64,000 nucleotides of DNA from Dielma fastidiosa (GCF_000313565.1 NZ_HE578930.1:62001-126000), one strand, 5' to 3'. Shown: positions 33,336 to 41,514, numbered from the stretch's first letter. Notes: generated by a model from the sequence alone, not told the origin. Made by a program: numbers and translations.

Positions 33336-33478
33336 GTAATAACTCTAACAATGGGTTCGTATTTATTGCTCTAAGCCTAACCTAGTCTACTGTTCAGCGG
33401 CGGCAAAATTCTCATCTGATGCCTTACTGAACTTACATGCCATCTTATTAATCTATTCCGCATCATTGTTTGCATTTA

Positions 33479-33564
33479 GCTGTTCAGCAATTATCATATA
33501 ATATTATTTTACGAAATATTTGCTGTTCAGCAATTATCATATAATATTATTTTACGAAATATTT
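33479..33564. repeat. Perfect 43-bp tandem duplication
   Basis: Two identical copies (33479-33521 and 33522-33564) of an A/T-rich unit starting GCTGTTCAGCAATTATCATA. The unit contains the inner repeat GCTGTTCAGC, a small palindrome. It lies in a stretch (33336-33695) where I see no gene. Confidence 0.95.
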
Positions 33565-33695
33565 AGAGATAGGACATTTATATATTGACGGAATGACATA
33601 TTTAAGTGAGAATTAAGTTAGAAATCATCACTGTATTATTGATTAGTTATTATGCTTATTGTTAATTTAAGGTTTGTCATCAAAAGGAGTTGATT

Positions 33696-33893
33696 ATGAT
33701 GTATTTTTTAAGTGGAGTTATAGCTTTAGTAGGTGCTGCTTTAGTTATTTGCCTTGCATCTTTATCCCCTAATGGTCTTACGGGCGGAACCATGTATAGT
33801 AACAGCCTTCCTTTAAATTACGGAGGATTAATGGCAATCGTCTTGTTTCTGCTTTCTTTATACTGTTTTTATAAACATAACAAAGAGAAATAA
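33696..33893 (+). CDS. Small two-helix membrane protein
   Basis: A 65-residue protein with hydrophobic helices at about 3-23 and 41-58, a Gly/Asn-rich loop between them (SPNGLTGGTMYSNSLPLN) and a charged tail YKHNKEK. AAAAGGAG lies seven bases before the ATG at 33696. It is flanked by repeats and by a partial copy of the EamA gene end, so it sits in a rearranged patch. No family recognised. Confidence 0.55.
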   Translation: MMYFLSGVIALVGAALVICLASLSPNGLTGGTMYSNSLPLNYGGLMAIVLFLLSLYCFYKHNKEK

Positions 33894-33903
33894 TAACACT
33901 CAC

Positions 33904-33945
33904 TTTTGAAAATCTATTCAAGAAGAGAACCGCTTAGTTCGCTTT
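33904..33945 (+). repeat. Degenerate copy of the 3' end of the EamA transporter gene
   Basis: GAAAATCTATTCAAGAAGAG followed by AACCGCTTAGTTCGCTTTT matches 33291-33331 (GAAAATTTATTCAAGAAGAA then AGCGGCTTAGTTCGCTTTT) with a few changes. The two copies lie about 615 bases apart in the same orientation. Confidence 0.75.
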
Positions 33946-34020
33946 TAAGCATGCCTGCTTCAAAATTTCTAATACTTAATGTTAATTAATTTATACAGAT
34001 AATTAAATGGAGGTACTGCA

Positions 34021-34283
34021 ATGTCTGAACAATATGAGCCGCGCTTATTGAATTTAAAACAGAGGAAGATGTCGGTGTAAATGTCGGAACAAATGAAGAA
34101 AAAATTCTTCTATTGTTGAGGCATAATCCTAAATTAACAGCTGACCGTCTTGCTGAACAGCTGGCTCTAACAAAACGGCAAATTGAACGGCTGCTTGCCC
34201 GTTTAAAAGCTGAAGGCAAAATCCAACGCGTTGGAGCCACTAAAAACGGCAGCTGGCACGTATCTGATGCTAAGCCAAAATAA
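34021..34283 (+). pseudogene. Frameshifted winged-helix protein remnant
   Basis: GGAGGTACTGCA and an ATG at 34021 open MSEQYEPRLL, which stops after 19 codons. A second frame entered near 34045 continues EFKTEEDVGVNVGTNEEKILLLLRHNP, then LAEQLALTKRQIERLLARLK to the TAA at 34281. The second part is the winged helix found at the C-terminus of AlbA_2/Schlafen-type ATP-binding regulators (VGVNVGxNEEKIL...LAExLxxTxRxIER). A single-base shift rejoins the two. Only the tail of such a protein is present, so this is a decayed remnant or a small stand-alone wHTH. Confidence 0.6.
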
Positions 34284-34312
34284 AACCTCCCAGATCAAAA
34301 CCGGGAGGTTTA
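34283..34312. terminator. Bidirectional terminator before the sulfatase gene end
   Basis: 9-bp stem AAACCTCCC / GGGAGGTTT with T-rich and A-rich flanks on opposite sides. Confidence 0.8.
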
Positions 34313-34314
34313 TA

Positions 34315-35778
34315 TTATTTATCCAGACCTAAACGCAGCCATTGTTCATTGGGTGCGAAATGTTCGCTCATCGCTTTGCTTAATTTCTGTTCCATATCTT
34401 TAATAAGCATTCCGTCAGAAATTGAATGAAGCTGCTGCGGATCACTTTCAATATCATATAAGGCATCCTGTTTCAGATATTGGTTATCGCTGACAATTGC
34501 ATTCTTGACTGCCGGAACTTTATACACCGGCAGATCTACATCTTTCATGAAGTGTCCGCATTCAATCTTTTCCGCAATCTCTTTTCCCAGCCAATTGCGT
34601 ATCGTGGTCAGTGAAGTCGTATATTCAAAACAGCAGTCATCACGTCTTGGTGCTCTGAAATAAGTATATCTGCCATCAAACAGATTGACACTTAATCCAT
34701 GACAGCCGTAGAGTGCATACTCTTTAACCGGCCTTTTTTCGTTAATCAGCGGCCATAATGATTTACCTGTTACCCGTTCTGGAATATCAACTTTATGATA
34801 TTCTAAAATGGTTGGCATTAAATCAATATTCTGCGTGATTTCATTACGGTGTTCACCCGCATGCTCATGCTTAGGCAAATGAATAATTAAGGGTATATTG
34901 GATAATTCATTATAGTACGGCATATAATTCTTACCGATAAATTCACGCTCACCAAGACAATAGCCATGGTCAGTTGTCAAGATAATCATGGTATCCTCAT
35001 ACATACCTGCCGCTTTGAGCTTATCAATAAATAATCCCAGATTTTTATCCGTCATGGTAATCAGTGCCTTATATCGATGTTTCAGATGCTCCATAGCCTC
35101 TTCTGTTTCTTCATCGATTTTATGATACTTAGGCAAATCAAAATGCGGACCATCATAATCATCATGGTATAAATCAAGATATTCCCTTGGTACGTCAAAA
35201 GGCTCATGCGGATCAAAGGTTTCTACCATCAGGAAGAAATCATCACTGTCCTGGTTGGCATCTACCCAATCCATCGCAGCCTTAAAGCATTTCACACTTG
35301 GATAATCGGCTTCGCCTTTCAGCTTCGTGCGGTTGCATTCATACTGACGTTTAACCTCACCGAAGAAATCCTTCGGCATCTTAGGATCGTCAATCAGGGA
35401 AACCCATGGATCGCTCTCCTGACCGCGGAAGAACTCATACGTTGAAAATTGCTGACAGTAGTTCTCACCGCCGATTCTGAAGTAGTGGGCATGATCAGTA
35501 ATCATATGCGAACGTATACCTTTATTACTTAAAGTTTTAGGCAATGTTTCATCGAATATCTCAATCGGCCCCCAGCTGCGGTCAAGGAAATTTAAACGGC
35601 CGCACATTATATCACGCCGTGCCGGCATACATGGCATAGAACCGGTAAAATGCTTATTGAAAACAATTGAATCGGCAGCCAGCGCATCCATATTGGGCGT
35701 TTTTACATCCGTATCCGGATTGTAGCATGACAGCATATCTCTTCTTAATGTATCATGCAGAATCATAATTGTACGCAT
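34315..35778 (-). CDS. Sulfatase (Cys-type), cytosolic
   Basis: A 487-residue alkaline-phosphatase-superfamily sulfatase that removes sulfate esters. The maturation motif C-x-P-x-R is present as CMPARRDIMCGR (C50), the cysteine becoming formylglycine; metal-binding TTDHGYCLGE lies near residue 268. MILHDTLRRDML at the start replaces the usual D-D-x-x. No signal peptide is visible, so it acts inside the cell. It is the last gene after PTS EIIB-C-D-A on the same strand (12 bases from EIIA), which suggests the PTS imports a sulfated sugar that is desulfated as its phosphate. An anaerobic sulfatase-maturating enzyme would have to be encoded elsewhere. Confidence 0.88.
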   Translation of the reverse strand: MRTIMILHDTLRRDMLSCYNPDTDVKTPNMDALAADSIVFNKHFTGSMPCMPARRDIMCGRLNFLDRSWGPIEIFDETLPKTLSNKGIRSHMITDHAHYFRIGGENYCQQFSTYEFFRGQESDPWVSLIDDPKMPKDFFGEVKRQYECNRTKLKGEADYPSVKCFKAAMDWVDANQDSDDFFLMVETFDPHEPFDVPREYLDLYHDDYDGPHFDLPKYHKIDEETEEAMEHLKHRYKALITMTDKNLGLFIDKLKAAGMYEDTMIILTTDHGYCLGEREFIGKNYMPYYNELSNIPLIIHLPKHEHAGEHRNEITQNIDLMPTILEYHKVDIPERVTGKSLWPLINEKRPVKEYALYGCHGLSVNLFDGRYTYFRAPRRDDCCFEYTTSLTTIRNWLGKEIAEKIECGHFMKDVDLPVYKVPAVKNAIVSDNQYLKQDALYDIESDPQQLHSISDGMLIKDMEQKLSKAMSEHFAPNEQWLRLGLDK

Positions 35779-35790
35779 AATTTCCCCCTT

Positions 35791-36195
35791 TTACTCATCG
35801 TCATCATTTTCTGACTGCTGATAAGTATTCATATAAATTAACTGATTCCGTGCTTCTGCCACAATATCTGCCACCTGTGCCGCGGTCAGTCTGCCTTCCG
35901 GCTGCAGCGCCAAGGTTAAAGCCAACGGCAGATTCATGCCGCAGATAACATGTACATGATCATTCATTCTGCCAAAGAATTTCTGATTCACACTGCCGCC
36001 CAGCATATCCGTTAAAATAAAGATTTCATCTTCTTCATCAAATTCATTAAACAGCTTATCAATCTGATCTTCAATCAATGTCTCATCGATATAAGCACTG
36101 ATCGCAGATACATTTTCCATGGCGCTTAGAAACTGTAAAGTATCCTTCAGTCCATCTGCCATTTGATGATGTGACGCTAATACAATTCTTCGCAT
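35791..36195 (-). CDS. PTS mannose-family EIIA component
   Basis: A 134-residue EIIA of the mannose/sorbose family. The start reads MRRIVLASHHQMADGL with the phosphorylated histidine at H9. FILTDMLGGSVNQ follows in the usual place (LTDLxGGSPxN). It begins two bases after the EIID stop. The in-frame reading from 36243 would overlap EIID and is not favoured. It passes phosphate to the EIIB encoded at 37793. Confidence 0.92.
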   Translation of the reverse strand: MRRIVLASHHQMADGLKDTLQFLSAMENVSAISAYIDETLIEDQIDKLFNEFDEEDEIFILTDMLGGSVNQKFFGRMNDHVHVICGMNLPLALTLALQPEGRLTAAQVADIVAEARNQLIYMNTYQQSENDDDE

Positions 36196-36196
36196 A

Positions 36197-37003
36197 TTAG
36201 GCCAACAATCCAAAGGCTGCGCAGACCATTGAGAATACCACAATGATTAAAATAAGCGCTGTAACCTTGACCTTTCCTGAACGGATCAGCTTATAAGCGA
36301 TAAAGGTGCATAAAACAGGCAGCATAAACGGCAGAATAGCATCAAAGACACCTTGAATTTCCTTGGTAACTTCCCCGGCTGTAAAGGTCAGCGGCGTGCT
36401 TACCTTCACGACAGATGGAATCAAAGCACCGGCAACAATCAAACCCATTACTGACATTGCCTCTGTAAATTGAGAAAGCTTAGCCCCTAATGTAGTAATC
36501 AGCTTGGAACCTGATTCATATCCCCATTCAAACATTTTTACTCTTAAGAAGATACAGAGAATATTGAGAATCAGCCATGCTATGGCACCAATTGCACTGC
36601 CCTCTAACGCCATGTAACCGGCAATTGAACCAATAATTGTCGGATAAAGCACCCAGATCAATGTATCGCCGATGCCAGCTACCGGCCCCATCATACCTAC
36701 CTTAAAACTTTGCACAGCCTCCAATGAATCAACACCGCCGTTATCCTCAATACCTAAAGCGGCTCCTAAGATCAAAGTCGCAAGCCAAGGATGCGTATTA
36801 AAATAATTATAATGATTGTTTAATGAAGCCACATAATGATCATCATTATCCGCATATATTTTACGCAGTGCCGGTGAAAGTGAATACACGATTGAGCCAG
36901 CCTGCTGATATTGATAAGTATATGTATTGACCGCCATCGGAATCCAGCGCATCGCTGCCTTGCGGATATCCTTCTTTGTTAAAACTGGTGTCTGATTACT
37001 CAT
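36197..37003 (-). CDS. PTS mannose-family EIID component
   Basis: A 268-residue membrane component. It contains NNHYNYFNTHPWLATLILGAALGIEDN (about residues 60-90) and KVGMMGPVAGIGDTLIW, both EIID hallmarks (FFNTHPxL...GxxMGPLAGIGDS). Helices occupy the C-terminal half. The start at 37003 has GGAGG eight bases upstream; this overlaps the EIIC end by eight bases. Together with EIIC it forms the sugar channel. Confidence 0.95.
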   Translation of the reverse strand: MSNQTPVLTKKDIRKAAMRWIPMAVNTYTYQYQQAGSIVYSLSPALRKIYADNDDHYVASLNNHYNYFNTHPWLATLILGAALGIEDNGGVDSLEAVQSFKVGMMGPVAGIGDTLIWVLYPTIIGSIAGYMALEGSAIGAIAWLILNILCIFLRVKMFEWGYESGSKLITTLGAKLSQFTEAMSVMGLIVAGALIPSVVKVSTPLTFTAGEVTKEIQGVFDAILPFMLPVLCTFIAYKLIRSGKVKVTALILIIVVFSMVCAAFGLLA

Positions 37004-37763
37004 CTTCAAGTCCTCCATTCACAACTGCATTGCTGCTTTCATTCTTATATGCATAAAATACCATGGCGATAATCGCGCTGACGATAGCTACACCAAGCAT
37101 TGATATATTCATGAATGCCACTAAGAAATAGCCAAGCAAGATTGCCGGCAGATACTTTTTAGCTGGCATGTAATTCAGCAGCAGCGCAACACCAACTACC
37201 GGCAGCATTTTAGATGCGATACTTAAACCGCCGGTAAACCACTGCGGCATCGCTGCTAAAACCGCATTTACAACATCAGCGCCAATCAATAAGGCAATTC
37301 CTACCGGCACCGCGGCAGTAAGTCCCATAATAAATGGCCCGCACATTAAAATGAGATTCATTTCTTTAAACTTTTTCTTATTACAGAAATCCTGAGACAG
37401 ACGCACGATTACGGATTGAGAGATCTTAGCGATCACATCAAATTGAACCATCAGCATCGCAACCGGAATACCGATTGCCAGACCGCTTTCAACACTGCCT
37501 GAAGATACCCCAATAGCTACGCCGATGACAGCGCCTACACCATATTCCGGCACACTTGATCCACCGATCGACGCGACACCTAATGACATCAGCTGCAAAG
37601 TACCGCCGATGATTAATGCTGTATTCATATCGCCGACAATAGCACCGGCAATCATTGCTGTAATAACCGGCCAGCGAAGCCCAAATGTAAAGCCATATTT
37701 ATCGACCGGTACCATAAAAGCGAGAATGATTAAGGCAAGATTCTGCCATAGTGATAAAACCAT
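36996..37763 (-). CDS. PTS mannose-family EIIC permease
   Basis: A 255-residue membrane protein with about seven to eight helices. It has RWPVITAMIAGAIVGDMNTALIIGGTLQLMSLGVASIGGSSVPEY, the EIIC mannose-family core (G-x-x-GD...G--LQL--LG----G---P). It continues the B-C-D-A order and overlaps EIID. The substrate is not readable from EIIC, but the sulfatase in the operon suggests a sulfated amino sugar or galactose. Confidence 0.94.
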   Translation of the reverse strand: MVLSLWQNLALIILAFMVPVDKYGFTFGLRWPVITAMIAGAIVGDMNTALIIGGTLQLMSLGVASIGGSSVPEYGVGAVIGVAIGVSSGSVESGLAIGIPVAMLMVQFDVIAKISQSVIVRLSQDFCNKKKFKEMNLILMCGPFIMGLTAAVPVGIALLIGADVVNAVLAAMPQWFTGGLSIASKMLPVVGVALLLNYMPAKKYLPAILLGYFLVAFMNISMLGVAIVSAIIAMVFYAYKNESSNAVVNGGLEDE

Positions 37764-37792
37764 AATCCCTGTTCCTCCTGTTAATTAATTGA

Positions 37793-38287
37793 TTACTTAA
37801 GATATTCAGAGAAATCATGCGGTGTATCCGCCGCCAAATATTGAACATATAAATGTACTCCCTGCTCACAAAGTGATTGGGCAATACGCATTTCCTCTGA
37901 ATCAAAGGATGCAAATTTAGATAAAACAGTCCTCTCCTTCATCGCTTCAGCGCTTACTTGAGCGGTAGCTCCGATATTGATCGCCTTGATCCTTACACCT
38001 GTTTCCTGTATTAAACGCTGATAGGTTTGAAGCTTTTTGGTGATTATATAAATCGTTTCATTGCCATATTTACCATTTTTAATATTTGTGATTGCTGTAT
38101 CCAAAGCAATAATTGATAATGCCATACCAGCCGGACGCGCTAATTTCATACTGGCTTTCATCATTTCATTGCCAGCTGTTTCATCATCGATGACCATCAG
38201 CCGCTGAGCCTGTGAGCGCGGTGCCCATTGTGAAGCGGTAATACCATGAAGTAAGCGATTATCAATGCGAGCCATTACAATTTCCAT
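37793..38287 (-). CDS. PTS mannose-family EIIB component
   Basis: A 164-residue cytosolic protein. ARIDNRLLHGITASQWAP carries the phospho-accepting histidine H14 (family text RIDxRLIHGQV). The reading HGIT in place of HGQV is slightly unusual. AAGGAGAAAG lies before the ATG. It is the first gene of the PTS-sulfatase operon and is preceded by a structured leader. Confidence 0.93.
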   Translation of the reverse strand: MEIVMARIDNRLLHGITASQWAPRSQAQRLMVIDDETAGNEMMKASMKLARPAGMALSIIALDTAITNIKNGKYGNETIYIITKKLQTYQRLIQETGVRIKAINIGATAQVSAEAMKERTVLSKFASFDSEEMRIAQSLCEQGVHLYVQYLAADTPHDFSEYLK

Positions 38288-38302
38288 ATTCTTTCTCCTT
38301 AT

Positions 38303-38314
38303 CCAAACGTTTGG
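38303..38314. promoter_or_regulatory. Perfect 12-bp palindrome in the PTS leader
   Basis: CCAAACGTTTGG lies 15 bases before the EIIB start codon, next to the ribosome binding site. The centre AAACGTTT recalls LacI/CcpA-family operators, but the outer bases do not fit the cre consensus. Confidence 0.45.
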
Positions 38315-38320
38315 TTTCTT

Positions 38321-38406
38321 GATGTAATCAGATGCGAATTATGAATGTGCACTTCATAGCTTCGCTGGTTACATCTTCATTATAGTACAGAAAACATCAT
38401 ATACAA
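38321..38406 (-). promoter_or_regulatory. Promoter and 5' leader hairpin of the PTS-sulfatase operon
   Basis: Minus-strand TTGTAT (38401-38406) and TATAAT (38379-38384) are 16 bases apart. The predicted transcript start falls at the beginning of a long imperfect stem (38321-38375): GATGTAACCAG / CTGATTACATC, then TTCGC-like and TATGAA / TTCATA pairing, with a seven-base loop. The mRNA would begin with this hairpin. Confidence 0.55.
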
Positions 38407-38412
38407 GGGCTT

Positions 38413-38498
38413 ACATGATTAAATTAACACTATTTTTGATTATTTAAGCATTCTCATAATCAAATAATCATTTACTTTGGTTATTTATATGATATAAT
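38413..38498 (+). promoter_or_regulatory. deoR promoter with repeated operator-like half sites
   Basis: TTTACT (38471-38476) and TATAAT (38493-38498) are 16 bases apart. The text TGATTATTT or its complement AATAATCA recurs near 38416, 38438, 38463 and, as TGGTTATTT, near 38478. Multiple A/T-rich half sites like these are typical DeoR-family operators. They lie between the two divergent promoters. Confidence 0.5.
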
Positions 38499-38520
38499 GC
38501 TTATGAAAAGGGGAATAATT

Positions 38521-39261
38521 ATGAAATATCAACAACGAAGAGACATTATCCTTCATTTATTAGAAGGAAAAGAAAAATTATCCTTTCAGGAAATAGAAAC
38601 AGCGGTTGATGCATCGCCCGCGACTTTGCGAAGAGATCTTGAACGCATGGAAAGCAATCAGCTGATTCAGCGCTACCATGGCGGTATCCGCAGCATTGAT
38701 ACCGTTACTGCAGAAACCCCAATCAAGGAGCGGCATAATGTCAATCTGTCAGAAAAAAGACGGATCGCTCAGAAAGCGGCCTCTCTGATTCAGCCTAATG
38801 AACTGATTTTTATCGACAGCGGGTCAACCACCTTGTCAATGATTGATTTCATTACCGATAACTCAATTACGGTTATTACCAATGGAATCCTGCAGGCCCA
38901 GAAGTTTAAAGAAAAGAATATTAATTGTTTCCTGCTGTGCGGCTTTATGTCGATGCGATCTAACGCGGTGATGGGTAAAGAAACCGTGCGTTTATTAAAA
39001 AGCTTTCGCTATGACAAAGCCTTTCTCGGCGCCAACGCGATTGATTTAAAGCTTGGCATATTAGCTCCTGATGATAATGAGTGCGAATTAAAAACAGCCA
39101 TCCTCGGCTGTACGAAAGAAACCTATGTATTAGCAGATAATTCTAAATTCGGCAAAAAATCCATGTTTGCCCTTCAGGATGCCGATACAGCTTCACTCAA
39201 GGTAATCACAGACAAGGCATTTCCTGAGTTTACTTGTTACGAATTAATGATCGCCGATTAA
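38521..39261 (+). CDS. DeoR-family transcriptional regulator
   Basis: A 246-residue repressor. The N-terminal HTH is MKYQQRRDIILHLLEGKEKLSF, then SPATLRRDLERMESNQLIQRYHGG, the DeoR signature. The C-terminal sugar-phosphate-binding domain has FIDSGSTTLSMIDFI and ADNSKFGKKSMF. It is divergent from the PTS-sulfatase operon and probably controls it, with a phosphorylated sugar as effector. The start at 38521 follows AAAAGGGG; an upstream in-frame ATG (38500) overlaps the -10. Confidence 0.9.
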   Translation: MKYQQRRDIILHLLEGKEKLSFQEIETAVDASPATLRRDLERMESNQLIQRYHGGIRSIDTVTAETPIKERHNVNLSEKRRIAQKAASLIQPNELIFIDSGSTTLSMIDFITDNSITVITNGILQAQKFKEKNINCFLLCGFMSMRSNAVMGKETVRLLKSFRYDKAFLGANAIDLKLGILAPDDNECELKTAILGCTKETYVLADNSKFGKKSMFALQDADTASLKVITDKAFPEFTCYELMIAD

Positions 39262-39296
39262 AACAGCTGACTTACGCTTGGTAGGTCAGCTGTTAT
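39262..39296. terminator. Bidirectional terminator between deoR and the NSS transporter gene
   Basis: 10-bp stem AACAGCTGAC / GTCAGCTGTT, with A/T-rich flanks on both sides. Confidence 0.75.
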
Positions 39297-39297
39297 T

Positions 39298-40671
39298 TTA
39301 TGCAAATTTATCAATGATTCCCATGATGAAGATAAACAATACCGCACATGGCAGTATATAACTGATATAAAATCTTGTCCACTGCGGGAAATGAAACCCT
39401 TTGCCAGTATTCGCTTCTTCAATGAAGTGCTGCCAGCCCCAGCCGCGTTTTGTCGTACAGAACAAGATAATCAAGACGGCACCTAAAGGCATGATGACAT
39501 TGCTGACGAGGAAATCTTCCAAATCAAGGATTGCCGAACCAGCCCCGAATGGCTGAATGCCGCTCAATATTGAAAAGCCTAACGCGCATGGAATGGACAA
39601 GAGGGTAATCAGTACAAAATTAACGATACAGGCGCGCTTTCTTGTCCAATGAAATAAGTCCATACTGAAAGCCATGATATTTTCAAATACAGCTACAATC
39701 GTTGTGATTGCCGCAAAGTTCATAAAGATAAAGAATAAACTGCCCCACAGGGTACCAAATGGCATTGCATTAAAAATATTAGGCAAGGTTACAAAAACCA
39801 GACCCGGCCCCTGATCTGCCGGTACACCATAGGCAAAGCAAGCAGGGAAAATAATTAAACCTGCGGTAATAGCTACAAAGGTATCCAGCAGCATGACATT
39901 TAACGCTTCTCCGCCTAAAGTACGTTTTTTATCAAGATAGCTGCCAAAAATCATCATGCCGCCCATTCCCGCGCTTAAGGTAAAACACGCCTGTCCCATA
40001 GCTGCATAGATTGCATTGTAAATACCGGCTTCCCGCAGCTTATCAAAATCAGGAATCAAGTAAAACTTAAGCCCTTCTAATGCATTAGGCAAGGTCACTG
40101 AACGCACAACTAAAAGCAGCATTACAGCTAAAAGACAGGTCATCATAATTTTCGTAATTCTTTCTACGCCATTCTGTAAGCCTAATGAACAAATTACGAT
40201 ACCAATTAAAATAATCGCCGCCATAAATAAGACACTTTGAATTGGGTCCTGCTGAAGCGCTGAGAATGTATCTGCCACACCCGCCTGATCCAAGCCTGCA
40301 AATGAACCGCTGACCATTTTAAGAAAATATGCCAGCATCCATCCGGAGATAGTCGTATAAAACATGACTAATAAATAGTTCCCCGCCATTGCCGCATAGC
40401 TGAACAAATGCCATTTCTGGCCTTTTTTCTCTAATACATCAAAAGCTCTCGCGATACTGAGCTGCGACCTGCGGCCGATTGAATATTCCATTACCACAAC
40501 CGGAATACCTAATACAACTAAGAAGAACAGATAAATCAGCACAAAAGCGCCGCCGCCATATCTGCCTGTTATGTAAGGAAACCGCCAAATGTTTCCTAAG
40601 CCGATTGCACATCCCGCTGAAAGGAAGATAAAGCCTAACCGGGAGGACAATTTTTCTCTTGTATGTTCCAT
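39298..40671 (-). CDS. Sodium-dependent transporter, NSS family
   Basis: A 457-residue membrane protein of the neurotransmitter:sodium symporter (LeuT) family with about eleven helices. The first helix has FIFLSAGCAIGLGNIWRFPYITGRYGGGAF, the unwound sodium- and substrate-binding segment. Members import amino acids with sodium; the substrate is not clear. It is monocistronic with a near-consensus promoter and an operator-like inverted repeat. Its length is that of prokaryotic members. Confidence 0.93.
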   Translation of the reverse strand: MEHTREKLSSRLGFIFLSAGCAIGLGNIWRFPYITGRYGGGAFVLIYLFFLVVLGIPVVVMEYSIGRRSQLSIARAFDVLEKKGQKWHLFSYAAMAGNYLLVMFYTTISGWMLAYFLKMVSGSFAGLDQAGVADTFSALQQDPIQSVLFMAAIILIGIVICSLGLQNGVERITKIMMTCLLAVMLLLVVRSVTLPNALEGLKFYLIPDFDKLREAGIYNAIYAAMGQACFTLSAGMGGMMIFGSYLDKKRTLGGEALNVMLLDTFVAITAGLIIFPACFAYGVPADQGPGLVFVTLPNIFNAMPFGTLWGSLFFIFMNFAAITTIVAVFENIMAFSMDLFHWTRKRACIVNFVLITLLSIPCALGFSILSGIQPFGAGSAILDLEDFLVSNVIMPLGAVLIILFCTTKRGWGWQHFIEEANTGKGFHFPQWTRFYISYILPCAVLFIFIMGIIDKFA

Positions 40672-40703
40672 AAAATCCTCTTTCTAATTCGTGTAATATA
40701 TAG

Positions 40704-40741
40704 ATTGTACCCAATCTTTAAAGCCTTGTCAAAAAGATTGG
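40704..40741 (-). promoter_or_regulatory. NSS transporter promoter with inverted repeat
   Basis: Minus-strand TTGACA (40727-40732) and TACAAT (40704-40709), spaced 17, a near-perfect sigma-A promoter. The 9-bp inverted repeat CCAATCTTT / AAAGATTGG (40711-40719 and 40733-40741) brackets the -35 and is a likely operator. Confidence 0.7.
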
Positions 40742-40784
40742 CCATAAAAAGGCATAAACACAAAAGTAAGTATTTTCATATTGA

Positions 40785-40812
40785 TTGAATCTCTGACCTT
40801 TAGCATTATAAT
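40785..40812 (+). promoter_or_regulatory. Promoter of the GNAT gene
   Basis: TTGAAT (40785-40790) and TATAAT (40807-40812), spaced 16 bases, upstream of an 18-codon leader ORF. Confidence 0.6.
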
Positions 40813-40839
40813 AAATATATTAAGAAAGGAATGATCAAA

Positions 40840-40896
40840 ATGAAAAAAACAGCAGCTATAACTAATAATCAGACTTGGAGGGATATCACACTTTGA
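40840..40896 (+). CDS. 18-residue leader ORF upstream of the GNAT gene
   Basis: ATG-initiated MKKTAAITNNQTWRDITL, with AAAGGAATGATCAAA ahead of it, ends 24 bases before the GNAT start codon. The gap contains its own GAGGAG binding site. It may be a leader peptide that controls the next gene or a chance ORF; nothing like a regulatory codon run is seen. Confidence 0.35.
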   Translation: MKKTAAITNNQTWRDITL

Positions 40897-40920
40897 CCCT
40901 CACTAAATAGAGGAGAAACA

Positions 40921-41469
40921 ATGACAAAAATTATACTTAGACCTTTAATATTATCAGACTTAGAAAGTTATTATGACCTTAATAAACCATCACGAAAATT
41001 TCATGAATTTAATGGGCCTTACTTCGAACACGAAACTGAAGAAGAGCTTCTGCAAAGGATTGAAGTATTAAGAAATGACCTGACAGCCGGCACCTATAAA
41101 AGCCATAATTTAATGATTGCCAATGCAGATACTAATGAACTAATTGGACAAGTTACTTGGCACTGGAAGTCAAAAGAAACCAATTGGATGGAAATTGGCA
41201 TCGTTATTTTTAATGAAGATTACTGGCATCAAGGAATTGGATTTACAGCCCTTAAAATGTGGATAGACAGACTATTTGCTGAGCATGATGAAATTGTAAG
41301 AATCGGTCTTACAACTTGGTCGGGCAATAAAGCGATGGTAAAACTCGCGGAAAAGCTGGGACTAAAGCTTGAGGCAAGATACAGAAAAGCACGTATTGTC
41401 GCTGGGACCTATTATGATTCAGTGAGCTATGGTATCTTAAGGGAAGAATGGGAAGCAATGAATCAATAG
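40921..41469 (+). CDS. GNAT-family N-acetyltransferase (RimJ/RimL type)
   Basis: A 182-residue acetyl-CoA-dependent acetyltransferase. It begins IILRPLILSDLESYYDLN and contains the acetyl-CoA loop region EDYWHQGIGFTALKMWIDRLF, then RIGLTTWSGNKAMVKLAEKLGLKLEARYRKA, the RimJ/RimL-like end. The substrate could be a small amine, a protein N-terminus or a drug. GAGGAG lies before the ATG. Base use is more A-rich than in neighbours. Confidence 0.9.
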   Translation: MTKIILRPLILSDLESYYDLNKPSRKFHEFNGPYFEHETEEELLQRIEVLRNDLTAGTYKSHNLMIANADTNELIGQVTWHWKSKETNWMEIGIVIFNEDYWHQGIGFTALKMWIDRLFAEHDEIVRIGLTTWSGNKAMVKLAEKLGLKLEARYRKARIVAGTYYDSVSYGILREEWEAMNQ

Positions 41470-41514
41470 CATTGCTGCTTCACTTTATAAGACAGTGAGA
41501 TAATTTGTAGACGT

